From NCBI GenBank assembly GCA_001785115.1, contig MFSU01000022.1, positions 1 to 32,109 on the forward strand: DNA of 32,109 nucleotides. Reading direction: 5' to 3'. This document shows, piece by piece, positions 1-9,247 of the stretch. The position numbers and the translations under genes were made by a program. This DNA is from Candidatus Muproteobacteria bacterium RBG_16_65_34. Its GTDB lineage: Bacteria > Pseudomonadota > Gammaproteobacteria > Acidiferrobacterales > Sulfurifustaceae. The stretch's first letter is position 1; each line of letters opens with the position of its first letter. Below the pieces are notes generated by a model. That model was given only the letters and a program-made list of their open reading frames with translations, was not told the origin of the DNA and ran no database searches.

Positions 1-463
1 TCTTGCCCACGCCGGCGCCGCCGAACAGGCCGATCTTGCCGCCCTTGGCGAACGGGCAGATGAGGTCGATGACCTTGATGCCGGTCTCGAGCAGTTCGGC
101 CGAGGCCGCCTGCTCCTCGTACGAGGGCGCCTTGCGGTGGATCGGCATGGCCTTTTCGGCCCCGACCGGTCCCTTCTCGTCGATCGGCCGCCCCAGCACG
201 TCCATGATGCGCCCGAGGGTCTTGATACCGACCGGTACCGAGATCGGCGCGCCGGTGTTGGCCACGGCGAGGCCGCGCTTCAGCCCGTCGGTCGAACCCA
301 TGGCGATGGCGCGCACGACGCCGTCGCCGAGTTGCTGCTGCACCTCGAGCGTCAGATCGCCGTCCACGAGCGTCAAAGCGTCGTAGACCTTGGGCAGGCC
401 CGCGCGCGGGAACTCCACGTCCACCACGGCGCCGATGATTTGCACGATTTTTCCGTTAGCCAT
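1..463 (-). CDS. atpD: F1Fo ATP synthase subunit beta, N-terminal part (cut by window edge)
   Basis: Catalytic beta subunit of the F1 head of ATP synthase. The 154 visible residues start [20 protein letters not shown], the typical beta-barrel N-terminus, and run to the Walker A motif GGAGVGK at residues 148-154, where the window ends. The nucleotide-binding core and C-terminal helical domain lie outside. The start is the ATG at 463, in line with the usual MANGKI start of this family. It lies 127 bases downstream of atpG in the same direction, and that gap contains an inverted repeat. atpC would be expected next, beyond the left edge. Identification is certain from sequence and operon position. 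Confidence 0.97.
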   Translation of the reverse strand, partial: MANGKIVQIIGAVVDVEFPRAGLPKVYDALTLVDGDLTLEVQQQLGDGVVRAIAMGSTDGLKRGLAVANTGAPISVPVGIKTLGRIMDVLGRPIDEKGPVGAEKAMPIHRKAPSYEEQAASAELLETGIKVIDLICPFAKGGKIGLFGGAGVGK

Positions 464-493
464 CTTTCAATGCCTCAAAATATGAGTTCTTGT

Positions 494-562
494 CGCAGAG
501 GCGCAGAGGACGCGGAGTTTTTCGGTTGATTTATCCATTAGGACTTTCTCTGCGTCTCTGCG
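494..562. repeat. Imperfect inverted repeat, CGCAGAG family
   Basis: In the atpG-atpD gap the arm CGCAGAGGCGCAGAG at 494-508 pairs with CTCTGCGTCTCTGCG at 548-562 with one mismatch. Each arm is itself a doubled CGCAGAG-like unit. No T-run follows, so it is not a standard intrinsic terminator. It could fold in the atp mRNA between two cistrons. Confidence 0.75.
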
Positions 563-590
563 TTGAAAATTAATATTAACTCTCTCTTCC

Positions 591-1457
591 TCAAACCGCC
601 GCGGCGCCGCCGACGATCTCGGCGATCTCCTGCGTGATCGCCGCCTGGCGCGCCTTGTTGTACCGGAGCTTGAGCTCGTCGATGAGCGTGCCGGCGTTGT
701 CGGAGGCGGACTTCATCGCCACCATGCGCGCCGACTGCTCGCAGGCGATGTTCTCGATCACGCCGTGGTAGACGAGCGACTCGATGTAGCGCGTGAGCAG
801 GTCATCGAGCACATCCTTGGCGTCCGGCTCGTAGATGTAGTCCCAGTAATGCGTGAGCTTCTCGCCGTCGAGCTCCGAGGCGGGCAGCGGCAGCAACTGC
901 TCCAGCACCGGCTCCTGCGACATGGTGTTCACGAACCGGTTATACACGAGGTAGAGCCGGTCGAGCTCGCCCTTGGCGTAGGCATCGAGCATCACCTTGA
1001 CCGTGCCGATCAGGTCCTCGAGCCGCGGGCTGTCGCCCAGGTGCGAGATATGCGCGACGATATTCCCCCCCAGGCGCTTGAGAAAGCCGAAGCCCTTGGT
1101 GCCGACGGTGCAGACCTCGATCGCGGCCTTGCGCGCATGCCACTCCTTCATGGCGGCGATCAGGGCGCGCAAGAGGTTCGCGTTCAGGCCGCCGCACAGG
1201 CCGCGGTCCGAGGTCACGATAATGAAGCCGACGCACTTGGCCTCGCGCTCGAGCACGAACGGGTGCTTGTACTCGGGGTGCGCGTGGTGCAGGTGGCTGA
1301 TCACGTTCAATATCTTCGCGGCGTACGGACGGGCCGCCTGCATGCGCTCCTGCGCCCGGCGCATCTTGCTCGCAGCGACCATCTCCATCGCACGCGTGAT
1401 CTTCTGCGTGTTCTGGATGGACTTGATCTTCTTGCGGATCTCTTTGCCGACGGCCAT
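591..1457 (-). CDS. atpG: F1Fo ATP synthase subunit gamma
   Basis: Central rotor stalk of the F1 sector, coupling c-ring rotation to conformational change in the alpha/beta hexamer. The protein has 288 residues, against about 287 in E. coli. It begins [20 protein letters not shown], the conserved N-terminal coiled-coil helix, and contains the conserved [11 protein letters not shown] stretch near residue 85. The C-terminal helix ([21 protein letters not shown]) pairs with the N-terminal one in the rotor. The start ATG at 1457 is the family start. It is the seventh visible gene of the atp operon, 66 bases after atpA and 127 before atpD. Confidence 0.97.
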   Translation of the reverse strand: MAVGKEIRKKIKSIQNTQKITRAMEMVAASKMRRAQERMQAARPYAAKILNVISHLHHAHPEYKHPFVLEREAKCVGFIIVTSDRGLCGGLNANLLRALIAAMKEWHARKAAIEVCTVGTKGFGFLKRLGGNIVAHISHLGDSPRLEDLIGTVKVMLDAYAKGELDRLYLVYNRFVNTMSQEPVLEQLLPLPASELDGEKLTHYWDYIYEPDAKDVLDDLLTRYIESLVYHGVIENIACEQSARMVAMKSASDNAGTLIDELKLRYNKARQAAITQEIAEIVGGAAAV

Positions 1458-1463
1458 AAAATC

Positions 1464-1500
1464 AGGTCCGAGGTACGAGGGTCGAGGCGCGAGGGTCGAA
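1464..1500. repeat. Short tandem repeat of CGAGG/GAGGGTCGA units
   Basis: The atpG-atpA gap contains a run of near-repeats (ccgaggta, cgagggtcga, ggcgcgagggtcga) with about a 10-base period. It is non-coding in the operon frame and lies just upstream of the atpG ribosome binding region. Function is unknown. Confidence 0.5.
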
Positions 1501-1523
1501 TTCTTTCATCCAGCCGCGCGCCA

Positions 1524-3065
1524 TTACCAGCTGTGATGTTTCTTGAAGTCTTCGAGCGCGGCCTTGAGCTTGGTCGCGACATCGTCGGTGTACTCCGGCT
1601 TCTGGTTGATGCTCTCCAGCAGCGCGCCGTGCTGCGACTTCATGTACGACTGCAGCGCGTCTTCGAACGCGCGTACCTTCTTCACGTCCACGTCGTCGAG
1701 GAAGCCTTCGTTGACGGTGAAGAGCGACACCGCCATCTGCGCCACGCTCATGGGCGCGTACTGCGGCTGCTTCATGAGCTCGGTGATGCGCTGGCCGCGG
1801 TCGAGCTGCTTGCGCGTGGCGGCGTCGAGGTCGGAGGCGAACTGGGCGAAGGCCGCGAGCTCGCGGTACTGCGCCAGCGCGAGCTTCACGCCGCCGGACA
1901 GCTTCTTGATGATCTTGGTCTGCGCTGCGCCGCCCACGCGCGACACCGAGATACCGGGGTTCACCGCCGGGCGGATACCGGCGTTAAAGAGGTCGGTCTC
2001 GAGGAAGATCTGGCCGTCGGTGATCGAGATCACGTTGGTCGGCACGAACGCCGAGACGTCACCGGCCTGGGTTTCGATGATGGGAAGCGCCGTGAGCGAG
2101 CCGGTCTTGCCCTTCACCTTGCCGCCGGTGATCTTTTCCACGTACTCGGCGTTCACGCGCGCGGCGCGCTCGAGCAGGCGCGAGTGCAGGTAGAACACGT
2201 CGCCCGGATAGGCCTCGCGTCCCGGCGGGCGGCGCAGCAGCAGCGAGATCTGGCGGTAGGCCCAGGCCTGCTTGGTGAGGTCGTCGTAAATAATCAACGC
2301 GTCCTGGCCGCTGTCGCGGAAGTACTCGCCCATGGCGCAGCCGGAGTAGGGCGCGAGGTACAGCATGGCCGCAGACTCGGCCGCGGTCGCCGCGACCACG
2401 ATGGTGTGGCCCATGGCGCCGTGCTCCTCGAGCTTGCGCACGACGTTCGCCACCGACGAGGCCTTCTGGCCGATGGCGACGTAGATGCACAGGACGCCGG
2501 TGCCCTTCTGGTTGATGATGGCGTCGATCGCGAGCGCGGTCTTGCCGGTCTGGCGGTCGCCGATGATGAGCTCGCGCTGGCCGCGGCCGATCGGGATCAT
2601 CGCGTCGACCGACTTGTAGCCGGTCTGCACCGGCTGGCTCACCGACTGGCGCGCGATCACGCCAGGGGCGATCTTCTCGATCGGCGAGGTGAGCTTGGTC
2701 TTGATCGGCCCGCGGCCGTCGATCGGCTGGCCCAGGGCATCGACCACGCGACCGAGGAGCTCGGGACCCACCGGCACCTCCATGATGCGGCCGGTGGTCT
2801 TGACGGTGTCGCCTTCGCTGATGTGGGTGTATTCGCCCATGATCACGGCGCCCACGGAGTCGCGTTCGAGATTGAGCGCGAGCCCGAAGGTGTTGCCCGG
2901 GAACTCGATCATCTCGCCCTGCATCACGTCCGACAGACCGTGGATGCGGGTGATGCCGTCGGTGAGCGCGACCACGGTGCCCACGTTGCGGGCCTCGGCC
3001 TTGGCCTCGAACTTCTCGATCTTGGCCTTGATGAGATCGCTGATTTCGGAAGGATTCAGTTGCAT
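1524..3065 (-). CDS. atpA: F1Fo ATP synthase subunit alpha
   Basis: Non-catalytic, nucleotide-binding alpha subunit of the F1 head. The protein has 513 residues, the same length as in E. coli. It starts [20 protein letters not shown] and has the Walker A motif GDRQTGKTA near residue 169 and the ATP synthase alpha/beta signature region [14 protein letters not shown] around residue 365. The reading frame is open two codons further up to a GTG at 3071, but a GGGAA ribosome binding site lies seven bases before the ATG at 3065 and would overlap the GTG, so the ATG is preferred. A 137-base gap with an inverted repeat separates it from atpH. Confidence 0.97.
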   Translation of the reverse strand: MQLNPSEISDLIKAKIEKFEAKAEARNVGTVVALTDGITRIHGLSDVMQGEMIEFPGNTFGLALNLERDSVGAVIMGEYTHISEGDTVKTTGRIMEVPVGPELLGRVVDALGQPIDGRGPIKTKLTSPIEKIAPGVIARQSVSQPVQTGYKSVDAMIPIGRGQRELIIGDRQTGKTALAIDAIINQKGTGVLCIYVAIGQKASSVANVVRKLEEHGAMGHTIVVAATAAESAAMLYLAPYSGCAMGEYFRDSGQDALIIYDDLTKQAWAYRQISLLLRRPPGREAYPGDVFYLHSRLLERAARVNAEYVEKITGGKVKGKTGSLTALPIIETQAGDVSAFVPTNVISITDGQIFLETDLFNAGIRPAVNPGISVSRVGGAAQTKIIKKLSGGVKLALAQYRELAAFAQFASDLDAATRKQLDRGQRITELMKQPQYAPMSVAQMAVSLFTVNEGFLDDVDVKKVRAFEDALQSYMKSQHGALLESINQKPEYTDDVATKLKAALEDFKKHHSW

Positions 3066-3101
3066 GGGCACATTCCCAAAGTATCAGATAAATATTTGTG
3101 T

Positions 3102-3190
3102 AACCGCGGATGAACGCAGATGAACGCAGATAAGCGCTCTAAACCCGAACGTTTTTGAAAATCGGCGTTCATCTGCGTTTATCTGCGGTT
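3102..3190. repeat. Inverted repeat, AACCGCAGATGAACGCAGAT family (copy 1)
   Basis: The left arm at 3102-3125 and the right arm at 3167-3190 are reverse complements at 22 of 24 positions. Each arm is built from the unit GAACGCAGAT, and the left arm carries an extra unit up to 3132. The element fills the atpH-atpA gap. A second member of the family lies at 27757-27881. Confidence 0.85.
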
Positions 3191-3202
3191 CCAAATTCTT
3201 CG

Positions 3203-3739
3203 CTAGTGGCTCAAATGCGACGCGAGCTCCCGCAGGCGGCCGGTGGCCGAGCCGTCGATCACCAGGTCCTGGCAGCGGATGACGACGCCGCCCAAGAGCG
3301 ACTTGTCCACTTGCGAGGCCAGATGGATCGCGCGCCCGAATTTGTGCTGGAGCGCCTGCTCGATCGCCTTCATCTGCGCCGGCTCCAGCGGATAGGCCGA
3401 GACGACGGTCGCCTCGAGCCGCTTTTCGGCCTCGGCCCGCAGCTCCTCGTAGAGCGCCACGATCTCGGGCAACAGCGTGAGACGCCGGTTTTCAACCAGA
3501 AGCCGGACGAAATTACCGGCCTCCGCGTTCAGCCGCTTGCCGCAGACCTCCAGAAAAAGTTCGGTGAGGCGCGCGCGCCCGATCTTTGGATCGAATGCGA
3601 GCCGCGCCATGACCGCATCGGCCGCCACGGCGGCGGCGAAGCCGAGCATCTCGGACCAGGCCTTCAGCTCGCCGCGCTCGGCCGCGAGCCGGAACGCGGC
3701 TTCGGCGTAGGGGCGGGCGGCGGTCTGTCTTTCGGCCAT
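3203..3739 (-). CDS. atpH: F1Fo ATP synthase subunit delta
   Basis: Delta subunit (OSCP homologue) that joins the peripheral b stalk to the top of the F1 head. The protein has 178 residues, against 177 in E. coli. The N-terminal six-helix domain begins MAERQTAARPYAEAAFRLA, with the family's ARPYAEAAF motif. The C-terminal part carries the conserved KFGRAIHLASQVDKSLLGGV region with the LLGG motif near residue 150. The ATG at 3739 lies 12 bases after the atpF stop, which indicates tight operon coupling. Confidence 0.96.
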   Translation of the reverse strand: MAERQTAARPYAEAAFRLAAERGELKAWSEMLGFAAAVAADAVMARLAFDPKIGRARLTELFLEVCGKRLNAEAGNFVRLLVENRRLTLLPEIVALYEELRAEAEKRLEATVVSAYPLEPAQMKAIEQALQHKFGRAIHLASQVDKSLLGGVVIRCQDLVIDGSATGRLRELASHLSH

Positions 3740-3751
3740 GGCGTCGGATCC

Positions 3752-4222
3752 CTACAGTTGCTTCATCACGGCTTCGAGGAGCTTGGCATGGGCCTTGGCG
3801 TCGATTTCTTTCTCCAGAATCTTGGCGGCGCCGGCGGTCGCGAGCTCCGCCACGGCGCGGCGCAGGTGCTCGCGGGCGCGGTTGACCTCCTGGCCGATGT
3901 CGGCGCGGGCGGCGGTGACAATGCGCTCGGCCTCGGCTTTGGCGTTGGCCTTGGCCTCGTCCGCGATCTCCGCGGCGCGCTTGTCGGCGAGCGCGATGAC
4001 CTCGGCGGCGTCCTGCTTGGCCTTCTTGATGGTCTCGAGCGCCTTCTTCTCGCCGAGCTCCTGCTCGCGCCGACCCTTCTCGGCCGCGGCCAGACCGTCG
4101 GCGATGGTGCGCTTGCGTTCATCCAGCGCCCGTGTCAGCGGCGGCCAGATGAACTTCATGCAGAACCATACGAACAGGAAGAACGCGATGGACTGCCCGA
4201 TCAGGGTTGCGTTGATGTTCAT
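3752..4222 (-). CDS. atpF: F1Fo ATP synthase subunit b
   Basis: Peripheral stalk subunit. The protein has 156 residues, identical in length to E. coli b. Residues 1-28 ([20 protein letters not shown] onward) form the membrane anchor. The rest is a long charged, alanine-rich helix expected to dimerise as a coiled coil, reaching to delta. The conserved arginine following the anchor ([12 protein letters not shown]) is present. The gene starts 23 bases downstream of atpE and ends 12 bases before atpH. Only a single b gene is seen, with no b-prime duplicate, as expected for a non-photosynthetic proteobacterium. Confidence 0.96.
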   Translation of the reverse strand: MNINATLIGQSIAFFLFVWFCMKFIWPPLTRALDERKRTIADGLAAAEKGRREQELGEKKALETIKKAKQDAAEVIALADKRAAEIADEAKANAKAEAERIVTAARADIGQEVNRAREHLRRAVAELATAGAAKILEKEIDAKAHAKLLEAVMKQL

Positions 4223-4245
4223 TCCCGTGCTCCGAAAGCGGTTCG

Positions 4246-4494
<249 letters not shown>

Positions 4495-4516
4495 TTAAGT
4501 CTCGGAAATGATGAAA

Positions 4517-5386
<870 letters not shown>

Positions 5387-5436
5387 TCAACCCCACAGAA
5401 ATCAATAAAATACCGGTCGTGGCCCGGGACCGCGCC

Positions 5437-5808
5437 TCAGGCGCGCCGGACATTCGCCAAAAACCCGAACTGGGCGACGGCGAACGCAAAAACAAGCGGC
5501 ACCGGCGCCAGCCGCAACGCGCCGATTCCCAGGCCCAACAACAGGATGGCCGCCACATAGCGCATGAGGGCGTTGACAAACAGCGCGCCCACGATGCCGC
5601 CGTCACGCGGCTGCGCACCCGCCCGCTGTACCCCCCGTCCGAGCCAAACACTGCTCAGCAACGCGGTCGCGCCGCCATAAAGCGCGGCGAGCGCCTGATA
5701 CCGATCCCGGACGAACCAGAAAACGGCGGCGACGCTAACTGTGATCAATGCCTGGGCGAGCACAACCCGGCGGATCTCCCTGCGCAAGGCCTCCGCGTCA
5801 GCATTCAC
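5437..5808 (-). CDS. atpI: ATP synthase protein I
   Basis: Small membrane protein encoded first in many atp operons and associated with c-ring assembly or ion supply to it. The protein has 123 residues with about four predicted membrane segments (ALITVSVAAVFWFV, LAALYGGATALLSSVWL, YVAAILLLGLGIGAL, LVFAFAVAQFGFLA). Identification rests on these, the length and the position before atpB. The start is a GTG at 5808 with only a weak GC-rich Shine-Dalgarno, which fits low expression of this gene. The operon promoter lies about 75 bases upstream. Confidence 0.9.
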   Translation of the reverse strand: MNADAEALRREIRRVVLAQALITVSVAAVFWFVRDRYQALAALYGGATALLSSVWLGRGVQRAGAQPRDGGIVGALFVNALMRYVAAILLLGLGIGALRLAPVPLVFAFAVAQFGFLANVRRA

Positions 5809-5881
5809 GCGCCGGCCCCGCCTTTGATTTGTGTCATCCGTCCGGACAAATCCGCAGAAGGGACCTTTTCAAAGGCGGCGA

Positions 5882-5910
5882 AGTATAAAGTCAGCCCAAA
5901 GAGGGGTCAA
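5882..5910 (-). promoter_or_regulatory. Sigma-70-type promoter of the atp operon
   Basis: Read on the minus strand, TTGACC (5910-5905) and TATACT (5887-5882) are separated by 17 bases, close to the ideal sigma-70 promoter. Transcription would begin near 5875, about 67 bases before the atpI start. It sits directly downstream of the glycosyltransferase gene, so the atp operon can be transcribed independently of the par/gid block. Confidence 0.8.
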
Positions 5911-5930
5911 TATAGGGGGATAAATTTTGA

Positions 5931-7052
5931 TTATCGCGTTACCGGGATTCGGTCGTGCGCGGGTTGCGCAAGCATGTCCGGGGCCAATAGCCGCCTCAGG
6001 AAATCGGCCGCCTGCGCGACACCACTCGGTGGCGGCGGGGAAACATCCGGCAAGCGCCACAACGCCTCAAGCGCCCCACCGAGCAGACCGCGCTCCAGCG
6101 CACTGCGCCCGATCTCCAGACAGCGGCCGTGGCGTTGCAACCACCGGATTAAATAGGGCTCCTCCGGCCATTCGTCACGGCTGACATAGAGCACCGGCAC
6201 GCCGTTTACGGCCGCCTCGGTGAAGCTGCCGTAACCGGGCTTGCCGACGAGCGCGTCGCTGGAGCGCAAAATATCGGTGAAGTGCGTCCCGAGCGCCTCG
6301 ATCGCACTGACATCCGGACGCGGCGCGCCCCAGGACGCAGCGGCGAGCCAGTGTACGCCCGGGATGCGAGGCCAGGAATTCATATCGAGATGCAGGTCAA
6401 TGCCTCCCAAGGCGACCAAAACCAGTCGCGTGCCGGGCGAAAGCCCGAGCCGCCGCTCGAGCTCCGCACGCCGATCGGTGCCCATGCGGGCAATCGGACC
6501 GATCGGCACGCGGTTTCGGAGATCCTCCATGGGCATGCCGGGCTCGGGATGCAGAAACGTCAGGGCGCTGTCATAGGCCTCCCGCATCTGGTCGAGTATG
6601 CGCCCGGCCTCCGGCCGCGCGCCGAAGAAATGACGATAAATATCGGCCCAGTTGAGCGAACACAGCGCCACCGCCGGAATAGCCGCCGCGCGCGCCGCCG
6701 CGAGCGTGAGATAGGGCACGTTTGCGAGCACCAGATCCGGGGCAAGCTGCGCAAGCTCCGCGGCCGTGCGCGCGACGCGCTCCTCCCAGTCGACATGCCA
6801 CTCGACATAGCGGCACGCACTCTCCGCGAGCGCGATATCGAGCGCCGAGTCCATGGCCATGCCGAAGTCGTCGGCCGCCGCAATCAGCTCGAACTCGCCC
6901 TCGAAGCGCGTCTCCAGAAACGGGCGCGGGAGGGCGGTGCGCAGCGTGAGCCTGAGGTCCGGCAGCCGCGCGCGCAGCGCATTGACCACCGGCGCCGTCT
7001 GCGCCGCATGGCCGTAGCCGTGGGCGGACAGGGCGACCAGTAAATGAGTCAT
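5931..7052 (-). CDS. Putative GT-B-fold glycosyltransferase (MurG/UGT-like)
   Basis: The protein has 373 residues and I know no gene name for it. The N-terminal segment has the glycine/histidine motif SAHGYGHAAQ near residues 9-18, resembling the acceptor-side loop of MurG- and UDP-glycosyltransferase-type GT-B enzymes. The C-terminal half contains VALGGIDLHLDM and then VGKPGYGSFTEAAVNGVPVL, which matches the donor-binding G-x-G-x-x-x-E-A-x-x-x-G-x-P pattern of that fold. No transmembrane segment is obvious, so it is probably cytosolic or peripheral. Substrate is unknown. It stands between parB/Sel1 and atpI, a position not part of the usual gid-par-atp block. No clear Shine-Dalgarno precedes the ATG. 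Confidence 0.7.
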   Translation of the reverse strand: MTHLLVALSAHGYGHAAQTAPVVNALRARLPDLRLTLRTALPRPFLETRFEGEFELIAAADDFGMAMDSALDIALAESACRYVEWHVDWEERVARTAAELAQLAPDLVLANVPYLTLAAARAAAIPAVALCSLNWADIYRHFFGARPEAGRILDQMREAYDSALTFLHPEPGMPMEDLRNRVPIGPIARMGTDRRAELERRLGLSPGTRLVLVALGGIDLHLDMNSWPRIPGVHWLAAASWGAPRPDVSAIEALGTHFTDILRSSDALVGKPGYGSFTEAAVNGVPVLYVSRDEWPEEPYLIRWLQRHGRCLEIGRSALERGLLGGALEALWRLPDVSPPPPSGVAQAADFLRRLLAPDMLAQPAHDRIPVTR

Positions 7053-7127
7053 TGCGTCGGGGACAGGGATCGGGGGTCGGGGGTCAGCGTGTCATAACTC
7101 GCGACTCCTGGCTCTGGACGGCAGAGT

Positions 7128-7508
7128 TTATTCCAGCGGTTTAGACGCTGGCTCCACCGGGGCGGGCTCGGGGGCCGCGGGCTTCTGGACCGTCGCAGCG
7201 AGCTCGGCGTGCCGCCGCTCCGCCTCCTCGATTTCCGCCGCGTTCATGCGGCCTTTGAGCGCATCGCGCCGAACAACAGCCTTGGCGCTGCCGCTTTCCG
7301 CGGCAATCATGTACCACGCCAGCGCCTGGGCCTTGTGGTCGGGGAGGCTGAAGCCGTACTCGTAGAGAATCCCGAGCTCGACTTGGGCCTCGGGGTCGCC
7401 GCGCTCCGCGGCCGCGCGCAACGGTGCAAGCCCCGCCGCGTCCTCCTCGGCGTACGCCGCCAGAGGCGCGAACAGCGTCAGCATCAACAGCCAAGCGGTT
7501 CTGGTCAT
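7128..7508 (-). CDS. Small secreted Sel1-repeat-like protein
   Basis: The protein has 126 residues. Residues 1-20 form a signal peptide with likely cleavage after AYA. Residues about 28-73 contain one or two Sel1/TPR-like helical pairs (AAERGDPEAQVELGILYEYG, then QALAWYMIAAESGSAKA). The C-terminus is rich in Pro, Ala and Glu and looks disordered. Sel1-type proteins usually mediate protein-protein contacts. No catalytic residue is apparent and the role is unknown. It is oriented with parB upstream and the glycosyltransferase downstream. Confidence 0.65.
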   Translation of the reverse strand: MTRTAWLLMLTLFAPLAAYAEEDAAGLAPLRAAAERGDPEAQVELGILYEYGFSLPDHKAQALAWYMIAAESGSAKAVVRRDALKGRMNAAEIEEAERRHAELAATVQKPAAPEPAPVEPASKPLE

Positions 7509-7548
7509 CCAAGTACCCGCAAAATCCGCGTAAAAAATTTTGACAGGT

Positions 7549-7590
7549 TTAATCCTGTTAATCCTGAGAAATCCTGTTAATCCTGTCTAT
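7549..7590. repeat. ACAGGATTAACAGGATT repeat (copy 1)
   Basis: The gap between parB and the Sel1 gene holds four near-tandem copies of TAATCCTGT. Read on the minus strand, about 40 bases match the left arm at 13750-13792 with a single difference, so this is a member of a dispersed family. Here only one arm is complete; a short CCTGTC fragment forms the other side. Confidence 0.8.
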
Positions 7591-7625
7591 TCTGATTTTT
7601 TTGGCGCTCTCCGCGGTGAACCCAT

Positions 7626-8474
7626 TCAACGGATGCGTGCGAGGATGCCGTCGAGCTCGTCGAGGCTGGTATATTCGATGATGAGCTTGCCCTGGCCCTT
7701 GCGCCCGTGGCCGATGCGCACCTTGGCGCCGAGCTTCTCCGAGAGCTGCTGCGCGAGCGCGCGGATGTCCGGGTCCAGGGAGCGCGTGCCCTTGCGCGCG
7801 GCGGGCTTGGCGAGCAGCCGGCGCACGAGGTTCTCGGTCTCGCGCACCGAGATGCCTTTCTCCACCACCTGATGCGCCGCCTGGCTCTGCGCCCGGCCCT
7901 CGAGCGCGAGCAGCGCGCGCGCGTGCCCCATGTCCATGCGGCCCTTCTCCAGCATCTCGCGCACGTCCTCGTTCAACGTGAGCAGCCGCAGCAGGTTCGT
8001 CACCGCGGCGCGCGAGCGGCCCACGGCCTCCGCGACCCGCTGGTGGGTCATGCGAAACTCGTCAATCAGGCGCTGGAGGGCGTTCGCCTCCTCCACGGGA
8101 TTCAGGTCCTCGCGCTGGATGTTCTCGATGAGCGCAATGGCGATTGCGGCCTCGTCCGGAACCTTGCGCACCACCGCCGGGATGGTCTCGAGCCCCGCGA
8201 TCTGGGCCGCGCGCCAGCGCCGCTCGCCGGCGACGATCTCGTAGTTGCCGGAGGGAAGCGGGCGCACCACGATCGGCTGCACCACACCTTGGGCCTTGAT
8301 TGAGGCGGCCAGCTCTCCGAGCGCATCCTTGTCCATGTGCGTGCGCGGCTGGTACTTGCCGCGTTGCAGCAGCTCGAGCGGCAGTTGTTTGAGCTCCTCT
8401 TTGTCCGCGGCCGGCTCGTAGACCCCGAGCAAGGCATCGAGCCCGCGGCCGAGGCGCGGTTTCTTGGGCATCAT
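7626..8474 (-). CDS. parB: Chromosome partitioning protein ParB
   Basis: CTP-dependent DNA clamp that loads at parS and organises the origin region for segregation with ParA. The protein has 282 residues. The N-terminal KPRLGRGLDALLG segment is the usual ParA-interaction tail. The nucleotide-binding GERRWR box is at 83-88, followed by the ENIQREDLNP motif near 115. A helix-turn-helix (HQRVAEAVGRSRAAVTNLLR) lies near 145, and a C-terminal dimerisation domain ends the protein. Start and parA stop overlap in ATGA. A perfect candidate target site is at 23503-23518. Confidence 0.97.
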   Translation of the reverse strand: MMPKKPRLGRGLDALLGVYEPAADKEELKQLPLELLQRGKYQPRTHMDKDALGELAASIKAQGVVQPIVVRPLPSGNYEIVAGERRWRAAQIAGLETIPAVVRKVPDEAAIAIALIENIQREDLNPVEEANALQRLIDEFRMTHQRVAEAVGRSRAAVTNLLRLLTLNEDVREMLEKGRMDMGHARALLALEGRAQSQAAHQVVEKGISVRETENLVRRLLAKPAARKGTRSLDPDIRALAQQLSEKLGAKVRIGHGRKGQGKLIIEYTSLDELDGILARIR

Positions 8475-9247
8475 GCGGCGGCGACTCCTTCGTCGCGGCG
8501 CAGGATCTCGCCGGCGAGCGCGAGATAGGCCTGCGCGCCCTTCGATTGCATGTCGTAGGTGATCACGGGCCGCCCGTGGGACGGGGCCTCGGCCAGGCGG
8601 ATGTTGCGCGGGATGATGCTGCGGTAGAGCTTGTCGCCGAAATGCTCCTTGAGCTGCGCCGAGACCTCGATGTCGAGGTTATTGCGCGGATCGAACATGG
8701 TCCGCAGCAGCCCCTCAATCTGAAGCTGGGGATTGAGCGTCTCGCGGATCTTGCGGATGGTGTTCACCAGCGCGGTGAGGCCCTCGAGCGCGTAGTACTC
8801 GCACTGCATCGGGATCAGTACCGACTGCGCCGCCACGAGCGCGTTCACCGTAAGGAGATTGAGCGCCGGCGGGCAGTCGATCAGGATGTAGTCGTACTGG
8901 GCGCGCACCGAATCGAGCGCGCCCCGCAGCCGTCGCTCGCGCCGGTCGAGCTCGATCAGCTCGACCTCGGCGCCGGACAGCCGGCTGTTCGCGGGCACCA
9001 GGTCGTAGCCGCCCTCGGTCGCCACGCGCGCGGCCTCGATCGGCTCGAGCCCGATCAGCACCTCGTAGGTCGAGGCCTTGGCCTCCTCCTTGTTCACGCC
9101 GCTGCCCATGCTGGCGTTGCCCTGGGGGTCGATGTCGATGAGCAGCACGCGCCGGCGCGTCTTCGCGAGCGCGGCTGCGAGATTAATGCTGGTGGTGGTC
9201 TTGCCGACCCCGCCCTTCTGATTGGCGATCGCCAGTACCTTGCTCAT
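8471..9247 (-). CDS. parA: Chromosome partitioning ATPase ParA (Soj)
   Basis: Walker-type ATPase that binds DNA non-specifically and moves ParB-parS complexes. The protein has 258 residues from the ATG at 9247. The frame is open further upstream, but MSKVLAIANQKGGVGKTTTS is the standard N-terminus, with the deviant Walker A motif KGGVGKTT at 11-18. The Walker B region YDILIDCPPAL is also recognisable (here DYILIDCPPALNLL). The last codons overlap the parB start by four bases. The first 65 bases lie inside the rsmG reading frame, so translation of the two is likely coupled. Confidence 0.97.
   Translation of the reverse strand: MSKVLAIANQKGGVGKTTTSINLAAALAKTRRRVLLIDIDPQGNASMGSGVNKEEAKASTYEVLIGLEPIEAARVATEGGYDLVPANSRLSGAEVELIELDRRERRLRGALDSVRAQYDYILIDCPPALNLLTVNALVAAQSVLIPMQCEYYALEGLTALVNTIRKIRETLNPQLQIEGLLRTMFDPRNNLDIEVSAQLKEHFGDKLYRSIIPRNIRLAEAPSHGRPVITYDMQSKGAQAYLALAGEILRRDEGVAAA

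Noticed and set aside
765-3113. A 782-codon open frame on the plus strand opposite atpG and atpA
   Set aside because: It runs antisense to two certain ATP synthase genes, is full of Arg/His/Leu/Asp from GC-biased codons and shows no domain. It is a shadow frame of high-GC coding DNA.
7549-7590. Intrinsic terminator of parB
   Set aside because: The units are tandem rather than forming a compact GC stem followed by a T-run on the minus strand. A repeat-family interpretation fits better because of the copy at 13751.
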